From the NCBI RefSeq assembly GCF_024436415.1, contig NZ_JAFMZQ010000001.1, positions 248,001 to 312,000 of the forward strand: 64,000 nucleotides of DNA, in the 5' to 3' direction. The position numbers were made by a program, and so were the translations under genes. The DNA comes from Pedobacter deserti. Lineage in GTDB: Bacteria; Bacteroidota; Bacteroidia; Sphingobacteriales; Sphingobacteriaceae. Positions 42,771-51,567 of the stretch are shown here, one piece after another (the first letter of the stretch is position 1; every line of letters begins with the position of its first letter). The notes under the pieces were generated by a model, which was not told where the DNA came from, ran no database searches, and saw only the letters and a list, made by a program, of their open reading frames with translations.

Positions 42771-45700
42771 TTACGCTTGAACTGTTGTACCTGTATTTCT
42801 AATTTTTGTCATGTAACCGATGCCTGGCTGAACGTTGATCTCTTCCAGCACATAGTAGGTCCGCTCGCTGCGCAAGGCCTTTGAAACCTCCGAGTTAGGA
42901 TCGTTGCCATCACCGAAGATGATTGCGTTAGCGGAGCATGCTTCCTGACAAGCCATTTTGATCTCACCATCTCTTAGCGGACGCTTTTCGATCTTAGCCT
43001 GCAGTTTGCCACCTTGTATACGCTGTATACACATCGTACATTTCTCCATCACCCCTCTTGAACGTGCGGTTACGTCAGGGTTTAACAACAGCTGCGTAAA
43101 TTCATTGTTAAGATAGTTGTCAAAACGGGAATCGTTCCAGTAGTTAAACCAGTTGAAGCGGCGTACTTTGTACGGACAGTTGTTCGCACAGTAACGTGTA
43201 CCCACGCAACGGTTGTAGGCCATATGGTTCAAGCCGTCTGATGAGTGTACAGTAGCGAGAACCGGACAAACCGTTTCGCATGGTGCGTGCTCACAGTGCT
43301 GGCAAAGCATCGGCTGATGTACCACAGAAACGTTGTCAAGATTTTCCATCTCGGCGATCTCTTTCTCTTTGGTTACCGAATTGATACCATTGCCATGCGT
43401 ACCGTGGGCACCTTGAGACTTGTCGTGCTGACCATGATCTTCACCGCCTTCTACATTGTTATAGCTATAATAACGGTCGATACGGATCCAATGCATCTCC
43501 CTCCGGTTACGCACCTCTGTTTTACCAACGACCGGAATATTATTTTCTACGTTACAAGCCACCACACATGAACCGCAGCCGGTACAAGCATTAAGGTCGA
43601 TGGCCATTACCCAGTTATGACCAGGCTTTTCGTAGGTATCCCAAAGATCGTAGGTCTTGTGCTTAGGATGATCGTTACCCGAACCTGCGGCCGGATTTTT
43701 CTTATAGGCCTCAAAGCTGGCTTCACGAATAACATTTCTGCCTTCAAAAGAGTGGTGCGTTTGTGTCTGCGCCAGTTCTTCCCTTCTGCCTGTTCCGTCT
43801 AACTTAACCGTGGTGGCATACTTTAACGTGCCATTAGCGAAACCTACAAACGGATAAGCATTCTTACCAACGTTATCACCGGCCTTACCCGCTTTAACGC
43901 GACCGTAACCTAAAGCTATCGAAGCAGTTCCCTGAGCTTGTCCGGGTTGGATCAACACCGGTAACTCAATGGTATATCCTTTATCGTCTTTAATCGAAAC
44001 AATATCAAATTCCTTATAGCCCAGTTTCTCTGCAAACTTAGGTGCAAGGGAAATATAGTTGTCCCAGGTAACTTTGGTTACCGGATCAGGAAGCTCCTGA
44101 AGAAATGCGTTATTGGCATATTTACCGTTACGCATCGGTACGCTTTCATAAACCTGAAGCTCAATATCTTTAGCAAGCGCCTTGCTATTATTAACAATTG
44201 TTGGAACAACTGCGGCAAGTGACTGTGTGAAAGCATATGTCCCAGCTGGCTTAGCCACAGAGGCAAAGACACCAGTCTGCAAAACATCCTGCCATGTTTT
44301 ACCTAAAGCAGGTAAAATGGTCGACTCCCAGTTGTTGCGTACATACTGGTAGTAATCTTTAACTGGTGCGTTAGACCAGATCAGTAAGCTCTGCTCTGCC
44401 TGACGTGAGTTAAACACCGGGTTGATGGTAGGCTGTACAATAGAATAATACCCTTCATAAGTGTTGGCATCACCCCATGATTCCAGATAGTTGTGGTTTA
44501 TCGCTACAACATCACACAAATCAGCAGTCTCGTCATTCCTGTCGGAGAAAGAAACTTTCAATCCGACTTTAGCCAAACCTTCTGTAAATGCTTTGGTATT
44601 TACCGCGTCGTAAGCAGGGTTGCTGTCGAGGAAAAATACCGCGGCAACTTCAGCCCTGTTCATTTCATTAACAAACTCTGCAAACTCTGCGTCATTACCT
44701 GCAAAACGCTTGCATGGATTATCCAGGTCAATGGTTGTACCGTAGCTGCCTATAGCGGCGTTGATAGCGTTTACCAGGATCTGGGTAGACACATCGTTTG
44801 ATCCGCAGACAACCAGGCCTTTTCCCCTGTTCTGCAAAAGTTCTTTGGCTACAAGTTTGATCGCTTTATCCGCGATAGTATTATTTGGCAAAGCACCGCC
44901 GGCCAGATTTGCACCGGTAACGGCATTATACAAAGCGATCAGTGCCGGACCTTCTTCAGACAATTTAACCGGAATACGCGTATCGGCATTCGTACCTGTA
45001 AGGCTCATGCCTGCTTCAAACTGGAAGTGACGTGACATCTTGCCCGCTTTCAGTGATTTCGCGTTACGGTTACTTACATACTGGGCAGTAAACTCCTCGC
45101 CGCTGATCCAGGTACCCAGGAAATCCGCTGCGAAACTCACGATCAGGTCTGCCCGATCAAAGTTGTATTTAGGAACAACCGCTTTACCAAAGCTGTTCTC
45201 ATTGGCTTTAATAATGCCCGTATATGAAATTGCGTCATACTGAACATGTTTAGTATTCGGATACGCCGCAGTAAAATCTGCAATGACAGCCTTTGTAGAA
45301 GGGCTATGCACTGAAGATGAAACGATTCTGATCTTTTTACCCGAGGCCTGAACCTTGTTCAATTCAGCCGTGATGAACTGGTCAACGTTTGCCCAGGTGC
45401 TCTCCTGCTTTTTAACCAGGGGAGACTTAAGTTTAGACACATCATAAAGATCCAAAACTGAAGCCTGTGCCTGAGCATCCGTACCGCGGAAAAACTCACC
45501 CGCGTTTGGATTTGGTTCGATCTTGATCGGCCTTCCCTCTCTCGTTTTAACTAATACACTCTGACCGTTAAAGCTGGAAACATAGTAATTCGGGATACCC
45601 GGAGTTACTTCTTCAGGCTTAACTACGTAAGGAATGGCCTTGTGAACCGGGGCCGACTGACATGCAGCCAGTGTAACAGCACCCAAACCAAAACCCAGGG

Positions 45701-45863
45701 CCTTAAGAAAGTCCCGGCGCGGCGTTACAGTACTCAATCCTGCTTCGTTTAAAACATCTTCTATTGGAAGCGGTTCAGCAAATTCGTTTTTGTTCTTTTC
45801 AACAAAATCCGGAGTGTTGTTATACTCTTCTAAACCCTTCCAGTATCTTTTATTGCTTTCCAT
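42771..45863 (-). CDS. actB: Alternative complex III iron-sulfur subunit ActB
   Basis: A 1030-residue two-part protein. A Tat-type signal R49-R50-DFLKALG is followed by a lipobox-like TLAAC (C68), consistent with an exported lipoprotein. Residues about 75-720 resemble a molybdopterin oxidoreductase that in this family carries no cofactor. Residues about 745-1000 are an electron-transfer domain with four cysteine groups: CTGCGSCVVAC, CQHCEHAPCETVC, CVGTRYCANNC and CTMC...CQEAC. Fifteen cysteines fit three [4Fe-4S] and one [3Fe-4S] clusters. A His/Gly-rich loop lies near 815-835. It carries electrons from ActC toward the ActA hemes. Confidence 0.95.
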   Translation of the reverse strand: MESNKRYWKGLEEYNNTPDFVEKNKNEFAEPLPIEDVLNEAGLSTVTPRRDFLKALGFGLGAVTLAACQSAPVHKAIPYVVKPEEVTPGIPNYYVSSFNGQSVLVKTREGRPIKIEPNPNAGEFFRGTDAQAQASVLDLYDVSKLKSPLVKKQESTWANVDQFITAELNKVQASGKKIRIVSSSVHSPSTKAVIADFTAAYPNTKHVQYDAISYTGIIKANENSFGKAVVPKYNFDRADLIVSFAADFLGTWISGEEFTAQYVSNRNAKSLKAGKMSRHFQFEAGMSLTGTNADTRIPVKLSEEGPALIALYNAVTGANLAGGALPNNTIADKAIKLVAKELLQNRGKGLVVCGSNDVSTQILVNAINAAIGSYGTTIDLDNPCKRFAGNDAEFAEFVNEMNRAEVAAVFFLDSNPAYDAVNTKAFTEGLAKVGLKVSFSDRNDETADLCDVVAINHNYLESWGDANTYEGYYSIVQPTINPVFNSRQAEQSLLIWSNAPVKDYYQYVRNNWESTILPALGKTWQDVLQTGVFASVAKPAGTYAFTQSLAAVVPTIVNNSKALAKDIELQVYESVPMRNGKYANNAFLQELPDPVTKVTWDNYISLAPKFAEKLGYKEFDIVSIKDDKGYTIELPVLIQPGQAQGTASIALGYGRVKAGKAGDNVGKNAYPFVGFANGTLKYATTVKLDGTGRREELAQTQTHHSFEGRNVIREASFEAYKKNPAAGSGNDHPKHKTYDLWDTYEKPGHNWVMAIDLNACTGCGSCVVACNVENNIPVVGKTEVRNRREMHWIRIDRYYSYNNVEGGEDHGQHDKSQGAHGTHGNGINSVTKEKEIAEMENLDNVSVVHQPMLCQHCEHAPCETVCPVLATVHSSDGLNHMAYNRCVGTRYCANNCPYKVRRFNWFNYWNDSRFDNYLNNEFTQLLLNPDVTARSRGVMEKCTMCIQRIQGGKLQAKIEKRPLRDGEIKMACQEACSANAIIFGDGNDPNSEVSKALRSERTYYVLEEINVQPGIGYMTKIRNTGTTVQA

Positions 45864-45909
45864 TTAAGCTATATTACTGTTATCGAACGTTCTTTTTAAT
45901 AAACTCTAA

Positions 45910-47214
45910 TTAATAATGGCACTTACCACACTCTAAACCACCCAGGGCAGCAGGAGTCATCTTCTCGCCTTTTTTGATCTTCTCGTGAGCCTCAATAACC
46001 TTGTCATAGTAGCCATTGCCTTTTACGTCAAGCTCAGCTTCCCTGTGACAGTCGATACACCATTTCATGGTAAGCGGAGAGTACTGATAGATCTCTTCCA
46101 TGGTATTCACCGGACCGTGACAGGCGAAACACACCGGCTCATTCGGCTGCAAGCCCTTCTGCTTTCTGATCGCCTGCTCACCAACTATAGTGTGCTGCGA
46201 GTGGTTGAAGTAAGCAAAATCCGGCAGGTTGTGAACACGCACCCACTCAATTGGCTTCTCTTTGCTCTTATCGTAAGTCATCGTCTCCGGATCATAACCG
46301 ATAGCGCTGTAGATCTTCATAATTTCCGGAGAGATTTCCCCGTCGTACTTTTCTGTAGCCTGTACCGACTTGTGACAGTTCATACAAACATTCGCAGATG
46401 GGATGGTCGCGTTTTTAGATTTAAACGCACCCGCATGGCAGTACTGGCAGTCTATCTGGTTAGTTCCCGCATGCAGTTCGTGAGAGAACTTGATTGGCTG
46501 CACAGGTTGGTATCCGGTATGAACACCCGTATCCCACATGCCCATCCATCCGTAAGTACCCAGGCTTACCACAAGGCACAGAATTAAAAAGAATACAAAC
46601 TTTTTGTTTTTGAACAACCTTCTGGAGCCCTCAGCAAAAGAAAGGCTTTCCTCTTCCACCACAACAACACCCTGCTTTTGAAGAATCAGGCGTTCGAGCA
46701 TTTTTATCGCACGTCCTAAAACAACCAGAACAACGATTGAGATCAGGATGATTACAGCAATACCGGCAATTGAGAAGTCAGAAACACCTTCCGATGTACC
46801 AGCTTCTGCACCCTGTCCTCCGGCAGCTTCACCTTCCTTCTTAGGCTCGCCGGCCTGAGCATAGGCAATGATGTTTCTGATCTGATCATCAGTTAGACGG
46901 GTAAAAGCAGTCATCTCCGCAGGAGAAAACTTCGAAGCCTCTACCGCCTGAGGATCACCTGAGGCGATCAGCGCCGGAGCATTCCGGATCCACTTGATTG
47001 CAAAAGCTTCATCAAGCTCTGTAAGCTTCGGTGTTAACGCCGGACCGGTGCTGTTGCGGTCTAACTGGTGACAAGAGGCACAATTATCCTTAAATAACTT
47101 TCGGCCCTCAGCTACATCTTGCGCGTGTGTTACAGAAACGGTTAAAACAGATAAAGCCGTCAGCATAAACGTCGACTTCAAAACTCTTTTAACGATCAAT
47201 GAGATATCCCTCAT
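45910..47214 (-). CDS. actA: Alternative complex III multiheme cytochrome ActA, with extra heme domain
   Basis: A 434-residue protein starting with a signal peptide (1-31). Residues 32-120 form a monoheme cytochrome c domain with C45-A-S-C48-H49. A linker with Gly/Ala/Glu follows, then membrane segments at about 148-168 and 208-224. The C-terminal part has five CxxCH sites (CQYCH, CMNCH, CFACH, CIDCH, CGKCH), making six in total. ActA is usually described as pentaheme; the sixth comes from the fused N-terminal domain. It passes electrons to the oxidase CuA. It is the first gene of the long operon, with a promoter at 47296-47329. Confidence 0.93.
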   Translation of the reverse strand: MRDISLIVKRVLKSTFMLTALSVLTVSVTHAQDVAEGRKLFKDNCASCHQLDRNSTGPALTPKLTELDEAFAIKWIRNAPALIASGDPQAVEASKFSPAEMTAFTRLTDDQIRNIIAYAQAGEPKKEGEAAGGQGAEAGTSEGVSDFSIAGIAVIILISIVVLVVLGRAIKMLERLILQKQGVVVVEEESLSFAEGSRRLFKNKKFVFFLILCLVVSLGTYGWMGMWDTGVHTGYQPVQPIKFSHELHAGTNQIDCQYCHAGAFKSKNATIPSANVCMNCHKSVQATEKYDGEISPEIMKIYSAIGYDPETMTYDKSKEKPIEWVRVHNLPDFAYFNHSQHTIVGEQAIRKQKGLQPNEPVCFACHGPVNTMEEIYQYSPLTMKWCIDCHREAELDVKGNGYYDKVIEAHEKIKKGEKMTPAALGGLECGKCHY

Positions 47215-47295
47215 AATGAGTACTTTATACTATTTTTTAAAAAACTTGTTTAACGTAATTGATGTTTGAACTCAGGTACTCCACCAAAACGTCCA

Positions 47296-47329
47296 CAAAA
47301 GTAAAATTTATTAAATTACCAATGACAAA
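47296..47329 (-). promoter_or_regulatory. Promoter for act/cta respiratory operon
   Basis: On the minus strand TTTG (47326-47329), a 22-base spacer, then TACTTTTG (47296-47303), matching TTTG and TAnnTTTG. Transcription would start near 47290, giving a leader of about 77 bases before actA. It is the only convincing promoter seen for the 19 genes from actA to the OmpA lipoprotein. Confidence 0.6.
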
Positions 47330-47393
47330 GAAATGACAGTAAATACAATTTATAATCAATCTAAATAGGTGCCTTCAAAGGCCTTTAAACGAA

Positions 47394-47428
47394 GAAAATC
47401 AGCAATTTTTTGAAGATTGCTGATTTTC
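47394..47428 (-). terminator. Hairpin after deoxyhypusine synthase-like gene
   Basis: A perfect 13-base inverted repeat, GAAAATCAGCAAT and ATTGCTGATTTTC, with a nine-base loop lies about 40 bases beyond the stop of the deoxyhypusine synthase-like gene and upstream of the act promoter. It is A/T-rich and lacks a long T-run, so termination efficiency is uncertain, but the position insulates the respiratory operon. Confidence 0.5.
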
Positions 47429-47467
47429 AAATGAGGGTGTATCCGTTGCCGGATTTGCATATTTAAA

Positions 47468-48448
47468 TTACATTTTCAATATCCACGCAAACATCAGCGG
47501 AGCCACTATGGTAGCGTCCGATTCGACGATAAATTTTGGGGTGTTGATGTCCAGTTTCCCCCAGGTAATCTTCTCATTTGGCACCGCTCCTGAGTATGAT
47601 CCGTAAGAGGTTGTTGAGTCTGAAATCTGACAGAAATAACTCCAGAACGGAATGTTCTCCATTTCCATATCCTGATACAGCATAGGAACCACGCAAATCG
47701 GAAAATCACCGGCAATACCGCCCCCGATCTGGAAGAAACCAATGCCCTTACCTTCGCTGTTGGCGATATACCAGTTGGCCAGCCAGCCCATATATTCGAT
47801 CCCGCTCTTCATGGTAGAAGCCTTGATTTCGCCCTTCATCACATATGACGCAAAAATATTGCCCATGGTAGAATCCTCCCATCCCGGAACCACGATTGGG
47901 AGGTTCTTTTCCGCAGCTGCCAGCATCCATGAATTTTTGGGATCTATTTCGTAGTATTGCTCCAGGTCGCCGCTGAGAAGCATTTTATACATGAATTCGT
48001 GCGGAAAATAACGCTCACCTGCATCATCGGCATCTTTCCATATCTTGTGAATGTGCTTTTGCAGTCTACGGAAGGCCTCTTCTTCCGGGATACAGGTATC
48101 GGTTACGCGATTATAATGGTTCTCAAGTAAGTCCCACTCGTCTTGTGGACTAAGATCGCGATAATTTGGCACTCTCTTGTAATGCGAATGTGCTACCAGG
48201 TTCATAATATCCTCTTCAAGATTGGCCCCGGTACATGATATAATAGAAACTTTATCCTGACGGATCATTTCAGCAAGGGAAATACCTAATTCGGCTGTAC
48301 TCATCGCGCCGGCAAGTGTTATCATCATTTTGCCGCCCTCATCCAGATGTGCTTCATATCCTTTCGCTGCATCCATCATGGCCGCCGCATTAAAATGGAG
48401 ATAGTTACGCTCCATAAATTGTGATATAGGTCCTCTCGTTGTATTCAT
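47468..48448 (-). CDS. Deoxyhypusine synthase-like protein
   Basis: A 326-residue cytoplasmic protein of the deoxyhypusine/homospermidine synthase fold. Family blocks: GKMMITLAGAMSTAELGISLAEMIR near 39-63, ISCTGANLEEDIMNLVAH, GIGFFQIGGGIAGDFPI and the active-site region ITWGKLDINTP, in which WGK contains the lysine that forms the covalent intermediate in the eukaryotic enzyme. Bacteria lack eIF5A, so the substrate is different; polyamine synthesis such as homospermidine-like products, or modification of another protein, is possible. It is transcribed toward a hairpin terminator. Confidence 0.88.
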   Translation of the reverse strand: MNTTRGPISQFMERNYLHFNAAAMMDAAKGYEAHLDEGGKMMITLAGAMSTAELGISLAEMIRQDKVSIISCTGANLEEDIMNLVAHSHYKRVPNYRDLSPQDEWDLLENHYNRVTDTCIPEEEAFRRLQKHIHKIWKDADDAGERYFPHEFMYKMLLSGDLEQYYEIDPKNSWMLAAAEKNLPIVVPGWEDSTMGNIFASYVMKGEIKASTMKSGIEYMGWLANWYIANSEGKGIGFFQIGGGIAGDFPICVVPMLYQDMEMENIPFWSYFCQISDSTTSYGSYSGAVPNEKITWGKLDINTPKFIVESDATIVAPLMFAWILKM

Positions 48449-48477
48449 GCTCTTTTTTGTATTTTCTTATTGAAGCG

Positions 48478-48485
48478 CAAAAATA
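48478..48485 (-). promoter_or_regulatory. -7 element for deoxyhypusine synthase-like gene
   Basis: The minus strand reads TATTTTTG, a TAnnTTTG match, 29 bases before the ATG at 48448. The leader would be about 25 bases. No good -33 element is seen, so this is tentative. Confidence 0.3.
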
Positions 48486-48537
48486 GCTATTTAATTACAG
48501 CTTCCATAATCACCATTTGCAGCCACCTCGTGGGTGG

Positions 48538-48609
48538 TGAGTCCGCCATGAGTCCGGGGTGAGTCCGGGGTGAGTCCGCCTTTTCCCGGAAAAAAGGCGG
48601 ACTCATGGC
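48538..48609. repeat. Tandem 11-base repeat overlapping alternative hairpins
   Basis: Four adjoining 11-base units begin TGAGTCCG (48538-48548, 48549-48559, 48560-48570, 48571-48581); the outer two end CCA and CCT and the inner two GGG. The last unit pairs with a downstream copy: GAGTCCGCCTTTT (48572-48584) against AAAAGGCGGACTC (48592-48604), loop of seven. The first unit boundary, GCCATGAGTCCG (48545-48556), can instead pair with CGGACTCATGGC (48598-48609). These two foldings exclude each other. The block lies in the gap between two divergent genes and codes for nothing visible. The remaining 48610-48727 holds only an ATGGC-AGT-GCCAT palindrome and A/T-rich sequence. Confidence 0.8.
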
Positions 48610-48727
48610 AGTGCCATAGTGGTAGCAAGGCGCTCTCACCCCAAAAGGATATAGGGCAGTAGCCGTATTATGGCCTTAAACTTGCTTCGCTGAACGAAAA
48701 ACAAAAATATTCTTTTATTTTAGGCAG

Positions 48728-49858
48728 ATGAAGAAACTATCGCTTTGCGCCATGCTGGTCGTGCTGGCGTTAAACGTTGTGGGACAGAAAAAGTTAATCG
48801 AGCGCTATTTATCAAATAAAACGGACTCTTCCAGAGGGCCAAGTTTTATGCCCGTGCCTGTTTTCCGCTACAGTCAGGAAATTGGCGCCGAACTGGGGCT
48901 GGGACTGATTTATTCGGCCTATATGGACCGGGCCGACCTGACTAACCGAAGTTCGAACTTTACCGGCGTGGCCTCTGCTTCTACCAAGGGGCAGTACAAC
49001 ATCTCTTTAAAAAGCGATATTTGGACTAAAGGAAACATCTATCACCTCGTCAACGAGATCAGGTTCAGAAAAATGCCGTTCGACTTCTTCGGAGTTGGTA
49101 ATGAAACCATCGAGGCAGACAAAAACAGGCTGGTACAGGGCTCGGTAAAAATAGTTGTGGAAGCAGAAAAGAAGCTTGTACCACGAATGTATACCGGTAT
49201 TTCTGCGGGATTTGAAAACTATCATTTTACCGATAAGCAGGTAACGGGAACATTTGCTGCGAATGAAGAACTGGTCCATAAGGTAGGGGGGTCTGTAATT
49301 TATGCCGGGCTTTCGCAAAGTTTCGACACGCGGGACAATGCAAACTATACCACTGCAGGTTTTCTGGGAAGGATAAGCTACCAGTATGCGCCCGACTTTT
49401 ATGGGGGCGATAACTTTACGGGTTCCATGATCAGGGTCAATGTACGCAACTTCTGGTCGCTCAACCGCAAACTTGTTCTCGGACTAAACGGTCTTTATCA
49501 CACCGTACAAGGCAAAAATACGCCGTTTTATATGTTGCCGCAACTCGGCAACGATGAGATGATGCGAGGGTATTATACCGGAAGGTACCGCGACAGGAAC
49601 CTGCTTGCAGCACAGGCAGAGTTGAGGTTCCGGTACAATAACCGGTTTGGACTGGCTGTATTTGGTGGAGGCGGACAAGTTTTCGACAATGGCGGCTTTG
49701 CTTTTAAGTCTTTCAAACCATCGTACGGCGCTGGTGGCCGCTATTTCTTTGATCCGGAGAAAGGCCTGAGTGTTCGGGTCGACTACGGCATAGGCGAGAA
49801 ACGCGCCAACGAGAAGCGTCAGACCGGCTTTTACGTAAGCTTGGCCGAAGCGTTTTAA
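48728..49858 (+). CDS. Omp85/BamA-type outer-membrane barrel protein without POTRA
   Basis: A 376-residue exported protein. A signal peptide covers about 1-19 (ALNVVGQ). The remaining sequence is beta-strand rich, with alternating aromatic residues and an Omp85-type barrel (Bac_surface_Ag family). The MMRGYYTGRYRDRN block near 278-291 resembles the conserved RGF-type loop of BamA-like proteins, and the C-terminal strand ends in FYVSLAEAF. At only 350 mature residues there is room for the barrel but no POTRA domains. Its role could be a porin-like or secretion partner, or a simplified Omp85 relative. It overlaps the convergent methyltransferase gene by four bases. Confidence 0.8.
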   Translation: MKKLSLCAMLVVLALNVVGQKKLIERYLSNKTDSSRGPSFMPVPVFRYSQEIGAELGLGLIYSAYMDRADLTNRSSNFTGVASASTKGQYNISLKSDIWTKGNIYHLVNEIRFRKMPFDFFGVGNETIEADKNRLVQGSVKIVVEAEKKLVPRMYTGISAGFENYHFTDKQVTGTFAANEELVHKVGGSVIYAGLSQSFDTRDNANYTTAGFLGRISYQYAPDFYGGDNFTGSMIRVNVRNFWSLNRKLVLGLNGLYHTVQGKNTPFYMLPQLGNDEMMRGYYTGRYRDRNLLAAQAELRFRYNNRFGLAVFGGGGQVFDNGGFAFKSFKPSYGAGGRYFFDPEKGLSVRVDYGIGEKRANEKRQTGFYVSLAEAF

Positions 49859-50637
49859 AACTTCAGCTTAAAGTGCTCTTTGGCCTGACCTTTTCTGAAA
49901 AACACCAATCCAATCCAAAAGAGGTCTACAGTTACCCGCACGTCGGGATGAGCCTTGATCTCTTCCCAGGCTTCTTTCATGCCCGGGCTCCAGTAAATAT
50001 CGTCGAAGATCAACAGTGTGTCTTCGTGGACTCGGGGCAAACACCATTTGAAGTAGTTTAAGGTTGCGTCTTTACGGTGGTTGCCATCGATATAAACAAA
50101 ATCGAGCTTCTCTTGCTGTTCGAGCAGATCGGGCAGTAGCAGATCGAAGTTTCCTACCTGAAGCTCTACATTTTCGAGTCCGAGTTCCCTGAAATTCCGG
50201 TAGGCTACCTCCGCTGTTTCAGGACAGCCTTCTATGGTGATAATATTGGTATTGGGGCATGCTTTGGAAAGGTAAGCGGTGGTGATCCCCAAGCAGGTGC
50301 CCAGTTCGATGATGGTATCTGGCTTGGCCATTTTCGCAAGGCGATAGATGAGCTGCGCCAGCCTCGGGCTTTTTAACGCATTCCTCGCAATCTGACTGAT
50401 CTTCTTGCGCCGATTCCTGTTGAGGTGCGAACCAGCACCTAGGTCGGTCACTGTAATGGTGGAATCGTCACGGTAAAGTTTTTTTCGCTGCGCCTCCACG
50501 GCTTCGTATGCATCTTTATTGCTAAAGTCGTAAATTACCTCATCGGCTAGCTTGTATATGAATGGGGAATGTGTCCCATGCCGGCTCTTAGCAGTGAGCC
50601 GGTGCGCCACATAATCCCTGAAAAAGTTCAAGACCAT
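49855..50637 (-). CDS. Class I SAM-dependent methyltransferase
   Basis: A 260-residue protein from the ATG at 50637; a longer frame from 50673 would give 12 extra residues that overlap the divergent gene. The SAM-binding motif I is in IIELGTCLGITTAYLSKA, with an acidic end of strand 2 in NIITIEGCPE, and the Asp of motif II in FVYIDGNHRKDATLNYF. The overall layout is like O-methyltransferases of the class I Rossmann type. The N-terminal RHGTHSPFIYKLADEVIYDF block is characteristic of a Bacteroidota group. Substrate unknown. Confidence 0.87.
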   Translation of the reverse strand: MVLNFFRDYVAHRLTAKSRHGTHSPFIYKLADEVIYDFSNKDAYEAVEAQRKKLYRDDSTITVTDLGAGSHLNRNRRKKISQIARNALKSPRLAQLIYRLAKMAKPDTIIELGTCLGITTAYLSKACPNTNIITIEGCPETAEVAYRNFRELGLENVELQVGNFDLLLPDLLEQQEKLDFVYIDGNHRKDATLNYFKWCLPRVHEDTLLIFDDIYWSPGMKEAWEEIKAHPDVRVTVDLFWIGLVFFRKGQAKEHFKLKF

Positions 50638-50677
50638 AGCTGGCAAAAATAGGCATTCAATTTGATTGGACAATAAA

Positions 50678-51547
50678 GTGGAACACAGTAAAGAAATAAG
50701 TGCTTTAGTAAGGCTGCTAGATGACCCTGATATGGAAATTTATCAGCATGTGGAAGACAAGCTTCTTGGCTATGGCAATGAGGTGATCGGGTATTTGGAG
50801 AATGCCTGGGAGCAGTCGCTCGACAGCCTGCTGCAGCAGCGTATCGAAAATATCATCCATAAAATTCAGTTTTCTACGGTTAAGGAAGATCTTAGTTTAT
50901 GGTTTCAGAGTGGGGCTTTTGACCTGCTTCAGGGGGCACTCATCATCAACCGCTACCAGTATCCTGACCTGGATGAGGAGAAACTGATTCTACAGATTGA
51001 GGATATTAAGCGTGATATCTGGCTAGGTCTGCAGTACGAAATGAGTGCGATTGAGAAAATTAAACTGATTAACCACATCTTTTACAATGTTTACGGCTTC
51101 GGGGGCAATACGAAGAACCATCAGGATCCGCAGAATTCCTACATCAGCCAGGTGCTGGAGAGTAAAAAAGGTAATCAGATCTCGCTGGCGATTATCTATT
51201 CCACGCTTGCACAGAAGCTGGATATTCCTGTGTACGGCGTCAATCTGCCACAGCATTTTATCCTGGGCTACATTGATGAAACGCGCCGCGATGAGCAGGA
51301 ATTCGGCGTACTGTTCTACATCAACGCCTTTAACAAGGGCGCTATTTTTGGCAAACATGATGTAGACCAGTTTTTGCGCCAGCTAAACATAGAGCCGATG
51401 CCCGGTTTTTATATGCCCTGCAGCAACGTAGAAATCATCAGGCGTGTGATCCGCAACCTGATTACGGCCTATCAGAATCTTGGGTCGGCAGAAAAGGTCG
51501 AAGAACTTAAAGAACTCCAGGATATCCTCAATATTCCTGAAGTATAA
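50678..51547 (+). CDS. SirB1-like transglutaminase-fold protein
   Basis: A 289-residue protein. The frame has no ATG near its beginning: TTG at 50666 and GTG at 50678 are both possible; GTG gives MEHSKEISALVRLLDD and is preferred. The transglutaminase-like core 2 (SirB1-type) domain is visible: FDLLQGALIINRY, a YGFGGN loop, GNQISLAIIYSTLAQKLDIPV and LPQHFILGYID. The Cys normally at the nucleophile position in active transglutaminases is Ser here, as in many SirB1 relatives. Residues 1-90 form helical HEAT-like repeats. Function unknown; catalysis is doubtful. Confidence 0.8.
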   Translation: MEHSKEISALVRLLDDPDMEIYQHVEDKLLGYGNEVIGYLENAWEQSLDSLLQQRIENIIHKIQFSTVKEDLSLWFQSGAFDLLQGALIINRYQYPDLDEEKLILQIEDIKRDIWLGLQYEMSAIEKIKLINHIFYNVYGFGGNTKNHQDPQNSYISQVLESKKGNQISLAIIYSTLAQKLDIPVYGVNLPQHFILGYIDETRRDEQEFGVLFYINAFNKGAIFGKHDVDQFLRQLNIEPMPGFYMPCSNVEIIRRVIRNLITAYQNLGSAEKVEELKELQDILNIPEV

Positions 51548-51567
51548 GCCTGCATCGTATTGCCTGT

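Noticed and set aside
48538-48609. Possible CRISPR array
   Set aside because: The units are 11 bases, directly adjoining, and have no spacers of 25-40 bases; no cas genes are present.
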